This document shows positions 8,961 through 18,230 of a stretch of 64,000 nucleotides of DNA, one piece after another. A program made the position numbers and the translations under genes. Source of the DNA: Mariprofundus ferrooxydans PV-1 (lineage in GTDB: Bacteria; Pseudomonadota; Zetaproteobacteria; Mariprofundales; Mariprofundaceae); assembly GCF_000153765.1 (NCBI RefSeq), contig NZ_DS022294.1, positions 62,001-126,000 of the forward strand. The letters are read 5' to 3'. The first letter of the stretch is position 1. Each line of letters opens with the position of its first letter. Below the pieces are notes generated by a model. The model had not been told where the DNA came from. It worked only from the letters and a program-made list of their open reading frames with translations, and ran no database searches.

Positions 8961-10011
8961 GGTATTTACAGCGCCGCACCTGCATGAGGCTCTGGCCAAA
9001 GTGCGCAAGGACATGGGACCGGAGGCACTGATTCTGGATCGCCAGCAGTCCAAGGATGCCAGCGGCTCAAGCCTGTGGCATGTGCATGCGGCACTGGACA
9101 ACAGCAACCCCGTTGAAACGGCAAAACCGACTGTCAAAGAGGTCAAACCCGCTGATACAAGGACGCAAGCATCCCCCCATGTCGATGCCACCATCAGGCG
9201 TCTGGAGCGCCTGGTTGAAGGGCTGGGCAACAGGGAGAGTGACAGCCTGCGTCAGGCACTGACCGATAACGCTGAACAGCTGGCCTTCGATCATCTGAGC
9301 AAGCTGGGAATCGCTGCCAGTCATGCTTTTGACATGGCTGGCGATTTTGCACAAAGAAAACCGACAGGCAGCAAGACCATTCGTTGGAGCAGGCGTATCA
9401 ACCCCGGCCAACAACAGCACACCGTACTTTTCAGCGGCCCTGCCGGCTGTGGTAAAAGCACATTGATTGCCAAGCTGGCAGCCCATTACAGCATGAAAGG
9501 TATTCGTATCGCACTGATCTCCACCGATACCGAGCGCATGGGCGGGCTGGACAGCCTGAAGGCGTATGCCAGCACACTCGGCGTACCCTTTTTCCCGCTG
9601 AACAAGCTATCGGATGCCGCCAATATACTGCGCCAGACACAATCGGCACAACTCCTGCTAATAGACTCTGAAGGCTGGAGTCCGCGACGCGATATCGGGT
9701 TGCGGCGGCAAACCGGATTATGGGATGCCATGCAATGCACCGAACGTTTTCTGGTGTTACCTGCCAACATGGATGAGGAGGATGGCATGCAATTACTGGC
9801 ACATCATACAGCATCGGCCATGACACATCTGGCATTTTCCAAGCTGGATGAAACACAGAAGCCGGGGAAAATTGTCAACTGGTCGATTGCGGCCGGGATG
9901 CCTTTGGGATATTGCAGTTTCGGACCGGAAGTGCCGGAGCAGATGGGCTGGCTGACTGATCAGGCACTCACCGCCATGTTAAGTAAAGCCAGCCGGGATG
10001 TTACCGCGTGA
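8950..10011 (+). CDS. flhF: Flagellar SRP-like GTPase FlhF
   Basis: 353 residues. The N-terminus MRIKVFTAPHLHEALAKVRKDMGP is the standard FlhF B-domain start, followed by a variable linker, an N-domain-like helical region (about 75-140) and the G domain. The P-loop reads GPAGCGKST (about 163-171) and the next motif DTERMGG replaces the usual D-T-Y-R-x-G-A. The G3 motif, normally DTAGR, reads DSEGW here (about 239), and G4 is SKLDE. FlhF normally sets flagellar position and number together with FlhG. The weakened G3 motif could lower GTP hydrolysis. Its stop overlaps the GTG start of flhG. Confidence 0.93.
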   Translation: MRIKVFTAPHLHEALAKVRKDMGPEALILDRQQSKDASGSSLWHVHAALDNSNPVETAKPTVKEVKPADTRTQASPHVDATIRRLERLVEGLGNRESDSLRQALTDNAEQLAFDHLSKLGIAASHAFDMAGDFAQRKPTGSKTIRWSRRINPGQQQHTVLFSGPAGCGKSTLIAKLAAHYSMKGIRIALISTDTERMGGLDSLKAYASTLGVPFFPLNKLSDAANILRQTQSAQLLLIDSEGWSPRRDIGLRRQTGLWDAMQCTERFLVLPANMDEEDGMQLLAHHTASAMTHLAFSKLDETQKPGKIVNWSIAAGMPLGYCSFGPEVPEQMGWLTDQALTAMLSKASRDVTA

Positions 10012-10916
10012 GCACTCCGGCTACCGTCTCCGCAGCAACAGCTGAAACAAACATTATGACTACGCGCTCTCCCCGTGTTATTTCCATCAGCAGCGGTAAA
10101 GGCGGCGTAGGAAAAACCTTTGTCTCCGTCAATCTGGCCGCGCATGCAGCAGCCCAAGGTCATAAAGTACTGCTTATTGATGCCGATCTGGGACTGGCTA
10201 ATGTTGATGTCATGCTTGGCCTGCAGACATCCGGAAGTATCCGCGACCTGCTCACGGAAGGCACGAGCCTGGAAGAGCTGATTGTACCCTGCAAACAGGG
10301 TTTTGATGTATTGCCGGGTGGCAGCGGCCTGCATGAGTTGACCAACCTGAATGTCCGCGAGCAACAGACCATTCTCGACACACTGCGTGAGACCGGTCGT
10401 GATTATGACCTGATCCTTATCGATACGGCAGCCGGCATCGGTGAAAATGTGCTCTATTTCGCCTCCGCATCGGAAACCGCGCTGGTCGTATTAACGCCTG
10501 ACCCGACCGCCCTGACGGATGCCTATGCACTGATCAAGGTCATGTCGCAGCAGCGTGGTGTGCGCCGCTTTATGGTGCTCGTCAATCAAACCGATGAAAT
10601 TGACGGCCAGATTACCTTCAAGCGTTTGTTATCGGTCAGCGACCGCTATCTTGATATTTATCTGGACTATATCGGCTATGTCCCGCAACACACCGATGTG
10701 CGCAAAGCCATTCAACGCCAAAAACCACTAATCCATAATGGCACCGATCTCTCCCGCCATCTGGAAAAGCTGTTTGACAGCCTGCTGGATCGCCCGCGCG
10801 ACAGTTCCCGCTCGGCCGGCTTGCAGTTCTTCTGGGAGCACAGTCTGGCCGCTTCTCTGGGTGATGATGATGCCCTGAACACCACTGCCTTACAGGCAGA
10901 AGGAAAACTGCAGTGA
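10008..10916 (+). CDS. flhG: Flagellar number regulator FlhG/FleN (MinD-like ATPase)
   Basis: 302 residues from a GTG overlapping the flhF stop; an ATG at 10056 just before the conserved domain is an alternative start. The deviant Walker A is SGKGGVGKT, followed by LLIDADLGLANVDVMLGL and the DTAAGIGENV switch. This is a ParA/MinD family ATPase. FlhG acts with FlhF to limit flagellar number and in some species restrains the sigma-54 flagellar activator. The position flhA-flhF-flhG-fliA is the classic polar-flagellum arrangement. Confidence 0.94.
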   Translation: MSTPATVSAATAETNIMTTRSPRVISISSGKGGVGKTFVSVNLAAHAAAQGHKVLLIDADLGLANVDVMLGLQTSGSIRDLLTEGTSLEELIVPCKQGFDVLPGGSGLHELTNLNVREQQTILDTLRETGRDYDLILIDTAAGIGENVLYFASASETALVVLTPDPTALTDAYALIKVMSQQRGVRRFMVLVNQTDEIDGQITFKRLLSVSDRYLDIYLDYIGYVPQHTDVRKAIQRQKPLIHNGTDLSRHLEKLFDSLLDRPRDSSRSAGLQFFWEHSLAASLGDDDALNTTALQAEGKLQ

Positions 10917-11131
10917 AACCTGTCCATGCCGCTCTTACCGGCAGCCTGACAGGCTTGCTCTTCGGCCTCGCTGTCTGCCTGATTCAGAATATCCCGATCT
11001 CTGATGCACTATTGCGTATGCTCACGCTGACATTTGCCGGCGGCTGGATGGGCGTGCTGCTGGCATGGCTGAATCTGCTGCTTCCGACCCACCATGACCG
11101 GAACTCAGGAACACAGGATTCCGGTGCATGA
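10913..11131 (+). CDS. Small membrane protein between flhG and fliA
   Basis: 72 residues, beginning at a GTG that overlaps the flhG stop and ending in an ATGA overlap with fliA. Both overlaps support it being translated. Two hydrophobic segments (about residues 7-26 and 34-57) predict a two-helix inner-membrane protein with a short polar tail. I do not recognise a family. Its place in the operon suggests a flagellar or regulatory accessory role, without direct evidence. Confidence 0.65.
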   Translation: MKPVHAALTGSLTGLLFGLAVCLIQNIPISDALLRMLTLTFAGGWMGVLLAWLNLLLPTHHDRNSGTQDSGA

Positions 11132-11859
11132 ATACCATGCCTAACTACAGCATCACACCGACACCGGATGAATTATTGGAGGAGTACCTGCCTCTGGTGC
11201 GCTACCATGCAGACCAATTGATGCGGCGCACTCCCGACTCCATAGAGTTTGATGATCTGATCAATGCCGGTGTGCTCGGCCTGCTCGATGGGGCCCAGCG
11301 CTTCGATCATAGTCGCGACGTCCAGTTTAAAACCTTTGTATCCTACCGGGTTCGCGGTGCCATGATCGACTATCTGCGGGCATTTGACTGGATGCCGCGC
11401 GGCCTGCGCGATCATGCCAAGGAGATGCAGACTGCCTTTCAACAACTGGAACAGGTCTATGGACGCCCGGCAGAAGAGACCGAAATCGCCAAACACCTTA
11501 ATATTTCGCTGGATGAATACCGGACGCGCCTGACTAATGTGCGCAGCATGTCGATTATTCACTTTGATGATCTGCCGGTGAACAATGATTTTGACGATGA
11601 GATAAGCATACTGGAAACACTGGCAGGAGATCCGGCCGATACGCCTGAGGCGCAGAATTCGCTGATGCAATTTGTACAACAGCTGGCCGACGGCATTAGT
11701 CGCCTGCCGGCACGCGAACAGGTTCTGGTCACGCTCTATTATTATGAAGAACTGACGATGAAAGAAATAGCTCTGATTCTCGGTCTCACTGAATCCCGCG
11801 TATCACAGCTGCATTCGCAAATGGTAGTGCGCCTGCGCGGCCTTATGGGGCTGGATTAA
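11128..11859 (+). CDS. fliA: Flagellar sigma factor FliA (sigma-28)
   Basis: 243 residues, the usual length. Region 2 (EYLPLVRYHADQL...FDDLINAGVLGLLDG), the MIDYLRAFDWMPR segment characteristic of sigma-28, region 3 and the region 4 helix-turn-helix (MKEIALILGLTESRVSQLHSQ) are all present. FliA directs RNA polymerase to late flagellar and chemotaxis promoters. FlgM, its anti-sigma factor, is not in the window. Confidence 0.97.
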   Translation: MNTMPNYSITPTPDELLEEYLPLVRYHADQLMRRTPDSIEFDDLINAGVLGLLDGAQRFDHSRDVQFKTFVSYRVRGAMIDYLRAFDWMPRGLRDHAKEMQTAFQQLEQVYGRPAEETEIAKHLNISLDEYRTRLTNVRSMSIIHFDDLPVNNDFDDEISILETLAGDPADTPEAQNSLMQFVQQLADGISRLPAREQVLVTLYYYEELTMKEIALILGLTESRVSQLHSQMVVRLRGLMGLD

Positions 11860-11864
11860 CAGCT

Positions 11865-12353
11865 ATGGAAGCTATCATTCCCGGACTGAGCCTCTCCGGC
11901 AGAGAGTGGCTAAGCCTCTGCATCGACCTGACCCTGCTGATCGGTATTTTCATGCTGTGGCTGACCTGGTATCGCAATGGCAAACGCCAACAGGCGATGG
12001 AGCAACTGTTGGCTACAACGGCCGCACAACTGGACGAGGCAACCCGACACCTGGCCGAGGCAACCCACAGTATGCAGCAACTGAAATCCCGACAGGAGCA
12101 GAGTCAAGCACCCGGACGGCCTGTAGAAAAGCAGGCTACAGCACAGCGCGTACAGAGCCGGACAGATAGCCCCCGACCAACGTTCAACGACGCTCCTCCG
12201 CCCCAGAACAGTACCCAGGCAACCATGATTTTACGCATGCACCGGGAGGGAGACAGGCCGGAAACCATCGCCGATCGACTCGACATGCCGTTGGCACAGG
12301 TCAAACTGATGCTGAAACTGCACGCCTCCTCCACGGCAACCGCTGCACGCTAA
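11865..12353 (+). CDS. DUF2802-like membrane-anchored protein with C-terminal HTH
   Basis: 162 residues. One N-terminal membrane helix (about 14-36) is followed by a helical, probably coiled-coil stretch rich in A/E/Q (about 42-82), a proline- and glutamine-rich linker, and a C-terminal 35-residue segment (I-L-R-M-H-R-E-G...A-D-R-L-D-M-P...K-L-M-L-K-L) that resembles the small helix-turn-helix of DUF2802 proteins. Such genes often close flagellar/chemotaxis operons in proteobacteria. It follows fliA by five bases. The precise function is unknown. Confidence 0.7.
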   Translation: MEAIIPGLSLSGREWLSLCIDLTLLIGIFMLWLTWYRNGKRQQAMEQLLATTAAQLDEATRHLAEATHSMQQLKSRQEQSQAPGRPVEKQATAQRVQSRTDSPRPTFNDAPPPQNSTQATMILRMHREGDRPETIADRLDMPLAQVKLMLKLHASSTATAAR

Positions 12354-12384
12354 CAGGCTGCTCTCACTACCGTTTTCACTTGTT

Positions 12385-13224
12385 TTACAGTTCGTATCCA
12401 ATGATGAATTTCAGCATCCCTTTATCGGTCACCGGTGTCAGACCGAACAGATAACCGATCTCATAACTGAAACCGCCATGCAATTTTCCAAGCAGTACAA
12501 TACCGGCCTGCTGAGACTGTCTGGATGGTACGAGCGTTTGAGAAACATCTCCCAGCCCGCCGTACAGCTCGATGGCCGGCTCTATCTCCCGCCGCCAACG
12601 CCATTTACTCCGCCACGCGTAGCCTGCAATGACGTGAGGGAGCGCGTTGCGACCCAGCTCTTTCGTCAGAATCAGGTTGGCAGTGTGCGTCAGACCGCCA
12701 CTCTCTTTCTCCAACAGCAGCTTGAATTCCAGTGCATCGGGTAAATTCAGTCCGGCTCGCGGCCTGAAATATTCCAGATATAACCCTGCATCGAGCCACT
12801 GCTCTCCCGGTTTGGTCAGCACATAGACGTTTTCCCATTTCACCCCCTGCCAGGTGAACTTCTGTCCCGGATTCTTGCGAAAGTCACCATAGACAGCAGT
12901 CAACCAACGATCCGTGACTCCCAGTTCGTACTCAAACTGATGCCGTGCTCCGGCATTTCTGGCCGGATCGGTGTTGACGCTGTAGTCCAGTAAATATCCG
13001 ATTTCTGCCTCTCCCTTCTCAACCGCAGGGGAGTACACCTTTCGTGCCAGTGCATCAGCCGGCAACATGAAGTTAGTTAAACCGGCCAGTATAACGATTA
13101 CAGCAACGCTTATTGATGCAGACTGCTTGCGTGCATGCATTAGCAGCCGTTTTGATCCCGGTGCCAGCCCCGTGAACAGCTTCCCTGCCCTGATCATTGA
13201 AACGGTTTCAGAATATGCCCTCAT
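12385..13224 (-). CDS. Iron-regulated outer-membrane beta-barrel protein, unknown function
   Basis: 279 residues from the ATG at 13224, preceded by a GAGG Shine-Dalgarno at five-base spacing; a GTG at 13230 is upstream in frame. A long basic N-region and a hydrophobic stretch (VAVIVILAGLTNFMLPADALA) form the signal peptide. The mature part alternates aromatic and polar residues (GYLLDYSVN, HQFEYELGVTDRWLTAVYGDF, GLYLEYFRPR) and ends in FIIGYEL, an aromatic-rich terminal strand as in outer-membrane barrels. Two Fur boxes lie just upstream, so repression by iron is likely. It is too short for a TonB receptor; a porin-like or electron-transfer-associated role is possible but unproven. Confidence 0.75.
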   Translation of the reverse strand: MRAYSETVSMIRAGKLFTGLAPGSKRLLMHARKQSASISVAVIVILAGLTNFMLPADALARKVYSPAVEKGEAEIGYLLDYSVNTDPARNAGARHQFEYELGVTDRWLTAVYGDFRKNPGQKFTWQGVKWENVYVLTKPGEQWLDAGLYLEYFRPRAGLNLPDALEFKLLLEKESGGLTHTANLILTKELGRNALPHVIAGYAWRSKWRWRREIEPAIELYGGLGDVSQTLVPSRQSQQAGIVLLGKLHGGFSYEIGYLFGLTPVTDKGMLKFIIGYEL

Positions 13225-13243
13225 GACCACCTCGCTGGGTGTG

Positions 13244-13289
13244 AATGATAATCATTATCATTAATCAGTCAATGATAATGATTATCACT
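13244..13289. promoter_or_regulatory. Double Fur box
   Basis: Two 19-base operators, 13244-13262 (AATGATAATCATTATCATT, a perfect 9-1-9 palindrome) and 13271-13289 (AATGATAATGATTATCACT), match the Fur consensus GATAATGATAATCATTATC. They lie 20-65 bases upstream of the minus-strand outer-membrane barrel gene and about 95 bases upstream of the plus-strand slyD-like gene. They most likely repress the barrel gene when Fe(II) is plentiful; control of the divergent gene is possible. Confidence 0.88.
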
Positions 13290-13381
13290 ACTCGCTGCAT
13301 CGGACAAAGTAACAGGTCACCCTTTTTTCCGCCCTGACATAGGTTAGCCTGCCAGCCATTATCGGCGCATCAGGAGTTCAT

Positions 13382-13825
13382 ATGCATATAGAGGACAACA
13401 GTATCGTCACCATTCACTACACGCTGACAAAACCGAATGGCGATATAATTGAATCATCACGCGACGGCGAGCCACTGGATTACACTCACGGCACCGACGC
13501 ACTGGTACCAGGCCTGGAACAGGCGTTGAAAGGCAAAAAGGCCGGCGACCGTGTTACCGTCAGCGTGCAACCGGAACAGGGGTATGGCGAATGCAGCGAG
13601 CAGTTGCTCCAGCAGGTTCCGCGAGACATTTTTCAGTTTGACGGCCCTATCGAACCCGGTATGCGATTTCAGGCCGATACCGGTCACGGCATCGAACTGG
13701 TCACCGTGATCGGAGCCGATGAGACTTCGGTCACCGTCGATGCCAACCACCCGCTGGCCGGCGAAGTACTGAATTTTGATGTTGATATTATCGCCGTCCG
13801 CGCACCTGCAGAGGCTGAAGCTTAA
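13382..13825 (+). CDS. SlyD-type FKBP peptidyl-prolyl isomerase
   Basis: 147 residues with a clear AGGAG Shine-Dalgarno. The FKBP core is split by an insert-in-flap domain as in SlyD: the N-terminal part (IVTIHYTL...DGEPLDYTHGTDALVPGLEQAL, GDRVTVSVQPEQGYGE) is followed by the flap (about 68-125) and a short closing strand. The histidine/cysteine-rich nickel-binding tail of E. coli SlyD is missing; the protein ends soon after the domain, so a role in nickel delivery is unlikely. It catalyses proline isomerisation and chaperones folding in the cytoplasm. Confidence 0.9.
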   Translation: MHIEDNSIVTIHYTLTKPNGDIIESSRDGEPLDYTHGTDALVPGLEQALKGKKAGDRVTVSVQPEQGYGECSEQLLQQVPRDIFQFDGPIEPGMRFQADTGHGIELVTVIGADETSVTVDANHPLAGEVLNFDVDIIAVRAPAEAEA

Positions 13826-13896
13826 CCACCCCGACAGCTGATGACTATAATTACCCCCCTGTTCGGGTCTGCTTCAGATATACTGATTCGATGCGC

Positions 13897-13926
13897 AAAA
13901 AAAAAGGCCGCATATGCAGCCCCTTT
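13897..13926 (-). terminator. Intrinsic terminator of the grpE-dnaK-dnaJ-dapB unit
   Basis: Read on the minus strand, GGCTGC-ATAT-GCGGCC forms a six-pair stem followed directly by a run of nine T residues. It lies 24 bases after the dapB stop. It may also stop plus-strand transcripts from the slyD-like gene less efficiently. Confidence 0.8.
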
Positions 13927-13949
13927 CGATGGATTAGTGTTGTAGCAAC

Positions 13950-14759
13950 CTAGTTTTTCAGCCCCAGCATATCCTGCATATCATACCAGCCGACAGACTG
14001 AGCGGAGAGCCAGCCTGCAGCACGCACAGCGCCACGGGCAAAGACCATACGATCCGATGCCATATGGTTGATCTCAATGCGCTCTTCATCGGCGATGAAC
14101 ATCGCCTGATGTTCACCCACGATATTACCGCCACGCACAACTGAAAAACCGATACTGCCGGGTTTACGAACGCCGGTGATGCCTTCGCGTGACAAGACCG
14201 CTACATCATCCAGCTCCACACCTCGACCTGACGCCAGCGCCTTGCCCATAGCCAGCGCCGTACCGCTTGGCGCATCCACCTTGTGCTTGTGATGCGCTTC
14301 AAATATTTCGGCATCGTAGTCGTCGCCCAGCACCTGTGCCGCCCGCTCAATCAGGCTCAGTGCCAGATTCACGCCGACCGAATAGTTGGCCGCCATGACA
14401 ACCGGCGAATCGGCCAGGATATCTCGCAACTGCTGCATTTGCCCTGCATCAAAGCCGGTCGTACCAATCACCATGCCCATACCGCGCTCGGCGACAAAGG
14501 CTGCATGCTTCAGTGTCGCAGCCGGTGCTGTGAAATCGATCAGCACATCGGCAGCAGGACACTGCTGAATATCATCAATAATACGCACAGCCAATGTCTC
14601 CACACCGGCCATCTCACCGGCGTCGCGGCCCAAAAACTCCGAGCCCGAACGCTCGGTAGCGCCGACCAGGTCGCAGCGGCTGCTTTCCGCTACCGCACGT
14701 ACCAGCATACGCCCCATGCGCCCGGAAGCTCCGACGACGACAACCCTGACGCCACTCAT
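13950..14759 (-). CDS. dapB: 4-hydroxy-tetrahydrodipicolinate reductase DapB
   Basis: 269 residues. The N-terminal Rossmann fold has GASGRMGR, and the catalytic region reads [15 protein letters not shown], including the His/Lys pair of the family. The enzyme reduces HTPA to tetrahydrodipicolinate in the lysine and meso-diaminopimelate pathway. The start overlaps the end of dnaJ by four bases, so it is probably co-transcribed with the chaperone genes, an uncommon but known arrangement. Confidence 0.97.
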   Translation of the reverse strand: MSGVRVVVVGASGRMGRMLVRAVAESSRCDLVGATERSGSEFLGRDAGEMAGVETLAVRIIDDIQQCPAADVLIDFTAPAATLKHAAFVAERGMGMVIGTTGFDAGQMQQLRDILADSPVVMAANYSVGVNLALSLIERAAQVLGDDYDAEIFEAHHKHKVDAPSGTALAMGKALASGRGVELDDVAVLSREGITGVRKPGSIGFSVVRGGNIVGEHQAMFIADEERIEINHMASDRMVFARGAVRAAGWLSAQSVGWYDMQDMLGLKN

Positions 14760-15916
14760 GGCTTGGCATCCCCGGACAACTCATCCCACAGATCTTTCAC
14801 CTTGCCGAGGAAGGAAGAACGCTCGGGATAAATCTCATCTCCAGCCTCTGCAGCGAACTGGCGTAACAACTCTTCCTGCCGTCCGCTCATCTTCTTCGGT
14901 ACGGCAATCTGAACGCGTACATAGAGATCACCCTTGTGGCCGGATGCGCGAATATCCGGCACACCGTGACCGCGCAAACGGAATACCCGGCCGCCTTCGG
15001 TGCCGGCAGGAATTTTGATCTTCACCCGGCCATCGAGCGTCGGCGCATCCACCTCGGCGCCCAGTGATGCCTGTGGAAAAGTGACCGGCATCGTGCAGTG
15101 CAGATCCGCACCATCACGCTCAAAAATGGAGTGTTTCTTCAGCGAAATCACAATATAGAGATCGCCCGGTGCCGTACCCTGTTGGCCGGCTTCGCCTTCA
15201 CCGGTAACACGCACCTGTGCGCCGTCATAGACGCCTGCCGGAACCTTGACCTTCAGCTTCTTGCTGGTCTTCACACGGCCTGCGCCACCACAATTGATAC
15301 AAGGCGAATCAATTCGCGTACCGCTGCCATGACAGGCGGGACAGGTACGCCGTACAGCGAAAAATCCCTGTTGCATCTGTACCTGACCATGACCACCACA
15401 GGTCGAACAGGGTACCGGATTCGTGCCGGGACGCGCGCCGCTGCCGTGACAGGTATCGCAACCGACATGCTTGGGGATCTCGAGTTCGACCTCCTTGCCA
15501 TTGGCGGCCTCTTCCAGCGACAAACTCAGGTTGTATCGCAGATCCGCACCACGGGAGGCACGCTGACCACCGCCATTGAACACATCACCGAAGACGTCGC
15601 CAAACAGATCGCCGAAGTCACGGAACGCATGCGAATCCTGGAAGCCGCCAGCACTGCCACCGCGCCAGAAATCCTGCATTTGGTCATCCACACCGGCATG
15701 ACCATATTGATCATAACGGGCACGCTTGGCTGAGTCGGACAATACTTCGTACGCTTCAGTCACTTCGCGAAAGTTTTCCGCAGCCTTTTTATCATCCGGA
15801 TTGCGGTCCGGATGAAATTTCATAGCCAGTTTACGATACGCCCGCTTGATAGTGTTTTCATCGGCATCCTTGGCCACACCCAGCACTTCATAATAATCGC
15901 GATTGGTCACTGTCAC
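14756..15916 (-). CDS. dnaJ: Chaperone DnaJ
   Basis: 386 residues. The J-domain with the HPD motif (KFHPDRNP) is followed by a G/F-rich region, four CxxCxGxG zinc repeats ([32 protein letters not shown], about 150-215) and the two C-terminal beta-domains. It stimulates DnaK ATPase and delivers substrates. It lies downstream of dnaK, separated by 234 bases that contain a terminator and a degenerate repeat. Confidence 0.98.
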   Translation of the reverse strand: MTVTNRDYYEVLGVAKDADENTIKRAYRKLAMKFHPDRNPDDKKAAENFREVTEAYEVLSDSAKRARYDQYGHAGVDDQMQDFWRGGSAGGFQDSHAFRDFGDLFGDVFGDVFNGGGQRASRGADLRYNLSLSLEEAANGKEVELEIPKHVGCDTCHGSGARPGTNPVPCSTCGGHGQVQMQQGFFAVRRTCPACHGSGTRIDSPCINCGGAGRVKTSKKLKVKVPAGVYDGAQVRVTGEGEAGQQGTAPGDLYIVISLKKHSIFERDGADLHCTMPVTFPQASLGAEVDAPTLDGRVKIKIPAGTEGGRVFRLRGHGVPDIRASGHKGDLYVRVQIAVPKKMSGRQEELLRQFAAEAGDEIYPERSSFLGKVKDLWDELSGDAKP

Positions 15917-15944
15917 TCCCTGCTTTCAAATCAAATCTATTTTT

Positions 15945-16058
15945 ACCACGGAGCAAGACAGCTATTCCAGCAGTGCGTGTTATTCGCCCGGCACATCCAC
16001 GGCCAAACCATCCACCCTGCAGAGTTTCTCTCCATGTTCACCCTGTCTACTCTGTGGT
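15945..16058. repeat. Degenerate CCACAGAG-type inverted repeat
   Basis: ACCACGGAG (15945-15953) and CTCTGTGGT (16050-16058) form imperfect inverted arms. The sequence between them contains further CAGAG/CTCTG and ACAGGG/CCCTGT pieces. Related ACCACRRAG...CTYYGTGGT elements are common in intergenic DNA of many proteobacteria, and a second, perfect example lies at 23342-23401. Confidence 0.5.
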
Positions 16059-16103
16059 GCATCTCTGTTTTAACTATTAAAACCATTCTTTAAAACGTGA
16101 AAA

Positions 16104-16131
16104 GGAGCGGGGAGTTTACACTCTCCGCTCC
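16104..16131 (-). terminator. Terminator downstream of dnaK
   Basis: On the minus strand GGAGCGGAGAG pairs with CTCCCCGCTCC (one mismatch) across a six-base loop and is followed by TTTT. It lies 20 bases beyond the dnaK stop. It could reduce dnaJ-dapB expression relative to dnaK. Confidence 0.7.
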
Positions 16132-16150
16132 CTACACTACAGCTTACAGC

Positions 16151-18079
16151 TTACTTCTTGTCTTTTTCATCGACAACTTCGGCATCCACCACATCGGCAT
16201 CGGTTGCAGAACCGGATGACGCATCGGTTGCTCCTTCTGCAGCCGATTCACCACCGTCTGCCTGCTCGCTCTGCATATGCTGATAGATCGCTTCACCCAG
16301 CTTCTGCGACTTCTCGGCCAGCTTCTGCTCGCCTGCGCTGATCGCTTCCACATCACCGCCTTCAATTGCTGTCTTCAGCTCTGCCAGTGCTTCCTCGATA
16401 CTCTTGCGGGTATCCTCATCCACCTTGTCGCCATGCTCCTTGAGCGATTTCTCCGTCGAGTAGACCAGAGCGTCGGCACGATTCTTCGTCTCGATCTGCT
16501 CTTTCTGCTTCTTGTCCTCTTCGGCATGCGCCTCGGCATCCTTCTGCATGCTTTCAATCTCTTCCTTGGACAGACCGGAGCCGGACTCAATGCGAATCGA
16601 GGTCTCCTTGCCGGTACCCTTGTCCTTGGCGTGCACATGAATAATACCGTTGGAGTCGATATCGAAGGTCACTTCAACCTGCGGCATACCGCGCGGTGCC
16701 GGCGCAATCCCTTCCAGGTTGAACAGGCCCATCTGCTTGTTGGCCGAGAAGATTTCACGCTCGCCCTGTGCAACCTTGATGGTTACAGCCGTCTGATTGT
16801 CTGCAGCCGTGGTATAGGTCTGGCTCTTCTTGGTTGGGATCGTGGTGTTCTTTTCAATAATCTTGTTGAACAGACCACCTTCAACTTCGATACCGAGTGA
16901 GAGCGGCGTAACGTCCAGCAGCAACACGTCGGTCACATCACCGGTCAGCACAGCGCCCTGAATTGCAGCACCAATCGCCACCACTTCATCCGGATTCACA
17001 CCCTTATGCGGCTCGCGACCGAAGAATGACTTCACCTTCTCCTGTACCAGCGGCATACGGGTCTGACCACCGACCAGCACAACCTCATGGATATCGGATG
17101 CCTTCACGCCCGCATCTTTCAATGCCTGCTTGCATGGCGCCAGCGAACGCTCAACCAGATCACCGACCAGACTTTCGAACTTGGCGCGTGTTACCTTGAT
17201 CAGCAGATGCTTCGGACCGGAGGCATCGGCCGTGATAAACGGCAGGTTCACTTCTGTCTGCTGACTGCTGGAGAGCTCAATCTTGGCCTTTTCAGCCGCT
17301 TCCTTCAGGCGCTGCAGTGCCAGTTTGTCGGCCATCAGATCAACGCCGTGCTCTTTCTTGAACTCTTCGGCCAGATATTTAATCAGCACCTGATCAAAAT
17401 CTTCACCACCGAGGAAGGTGTCGCCGTTGGTGGATTTCACTTCAAATACGCCATCACCAATTTCCAGCACCGAGATATCAAACGTACCGCCACCCAGATC
17501 GTAAACGGCAATCAGATGGTTCTCTTCGGTCTTGTCCAGACCATAGGCCAGTGCGGAAGCAGTCGGCTCGTTGACAATACGCAACACGTTCAGACCGGCA
17601 ATAGCGCCTGCATCCTTGGTCGCCTGACGCTGGGAGTCGTTAAAATAGGCCGGTACGGTAATCACCGCATCCTTGACCTCTTCACCGAGATACTCTTCGG
17701 CTGTCTTTTTCATCTTCTGCAGCACAATGGCACTGACTTCCTGCGGGCTCATCTTCTTGCCATCCACTTCAACCCAGGCATCTCCGTTATCCGCCTTGAC
17801 GACAGGATAAGCGACCAGCTCACGATGATGTTTGGCTTCAGCAGCCTCATACTTGCGACCGATCAGACGCTTTACCGCGTAAAAGGTTTTATCGGGGTTG
17901 GTGACCATCTGACGCTTGGCGGAAGCACCGACAAGACGCTCGCCATCTTTGGTGAATGCCACAACCGACGGCGTGGTGTTATCACCTTCACTGTTGGGAA
18001 TTACTTTGGCCTTGCCGCCTTCCATCACGGCAACACATGAATTGGTTGTGCCGAGATCGATACCGATTACTTTTGCCAT
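16151..18079 (-). CDS. dnaK: Chaperone DnaK (Hsp70)
   Basis: 642 residues from the ATG that begins [18 protein letters not shown]; an upstream in-frame ATG would add nine residues and has no support, whereas AGGAG lies ten bases before this ATG. The ATPase domain (1-385) has [10 protein letters not shown], the [10 protein letters not shown] phosphate loop and the GGQTRMP segment. The substrate domain and helical lid follow, and the C-terminus is acidic, ending EVVDEKDKK. DnaK folds and disaggregates proteins with DnaJ and GrpE. Confidence 0.98.
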   Translation of the reverse strand: MAKVIGIDLGTTNSCVAVMEGGKAKVIPNSEGDNTTPSVVAFTKDGERLVGASAKRQMVTNPDKTFYAVKRLIGRKYEAAEAKHHRELVAYPVVKADNGDAWVEVDGKKMSPQEVSAIVLQKMKKTAEEYLGEEVKDAVITVPAYFNDSQRQATKDAGAIAGLNVLRIVNEPTASALAYGLDKTEENHLIAVYDLGGGTFDISVLEIGDGVFEVKSTNGDTFLGGEDFDQVLIKYLAEEFKKEHGVDLMADKLALQRLKEAAEKAKIELSSSQQTEVNLPFITADASGPKHLLIKVTRAKFESLVGDLVERSLAPCKQALKDAGVKASDIHEVVLVGGQTRMPLVQEKVKSFFGREPHKGVNPDEVVAIGAAIQGAVLTGDVTDVLLLDVTPLSLGIEVEGGLFNKIIEKNTTIPTKKSQTYTTAADNQTAVTIKVAQGEREIFSANKQMGLFNLEGIAPAPRGMPQVEVTFDIDSNGIIHVHAKDKGTGKETSIRIESGSGLSKEEIESMQKDAEAHAEEDKKQKEQIETKNRADALVYSTEKSLKEHGDKVDEDTRKSIEEALAELKTAIEGGDVEAISAGEQKLAEKSQKLGEAIYQHMQSEQADGGESAAEGATDASSGSATDADVVDAEVVDEKDKK

Positions 18080-18139
18080 TTTGTTTACACTCCTGTTGTG
18101 CATGCAATGATGCGAAATTAAAATATCTGTAGATGCTTT

Positions 18140-18166
18140 ATGGGGAGAGCGAAAAGCGAATTCAAC
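18140..18166 (-). promoter_or_regulatory. Sigma-32-like promoter of dnaK
   Basis: On the minus strand GTTGAA (18161-18166) and CCCCATAAA (from 18145 down) are separated by 15 bases, close to the heat-shock consensus CTTGAA-N13-17-CCCCAT. It lies about 60 bases before the dnaK start, inside the grpE-dnaK gap. Confidence 0.65.
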
Positions 18167-18230
18167 CCCTGTCTGCTGTTTACCTTCTTACAGGGAAACG
18201 ATCGATTCCCTGCTCCTGGCTTTATTTCTG

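Noticed and set aside
17087-18040. 317-codon plus-strand ORF opposite dnaK
   Set aside because: A shadow of the dnaK codon pattern; dnaK is certain and the antisense product shows no domain.
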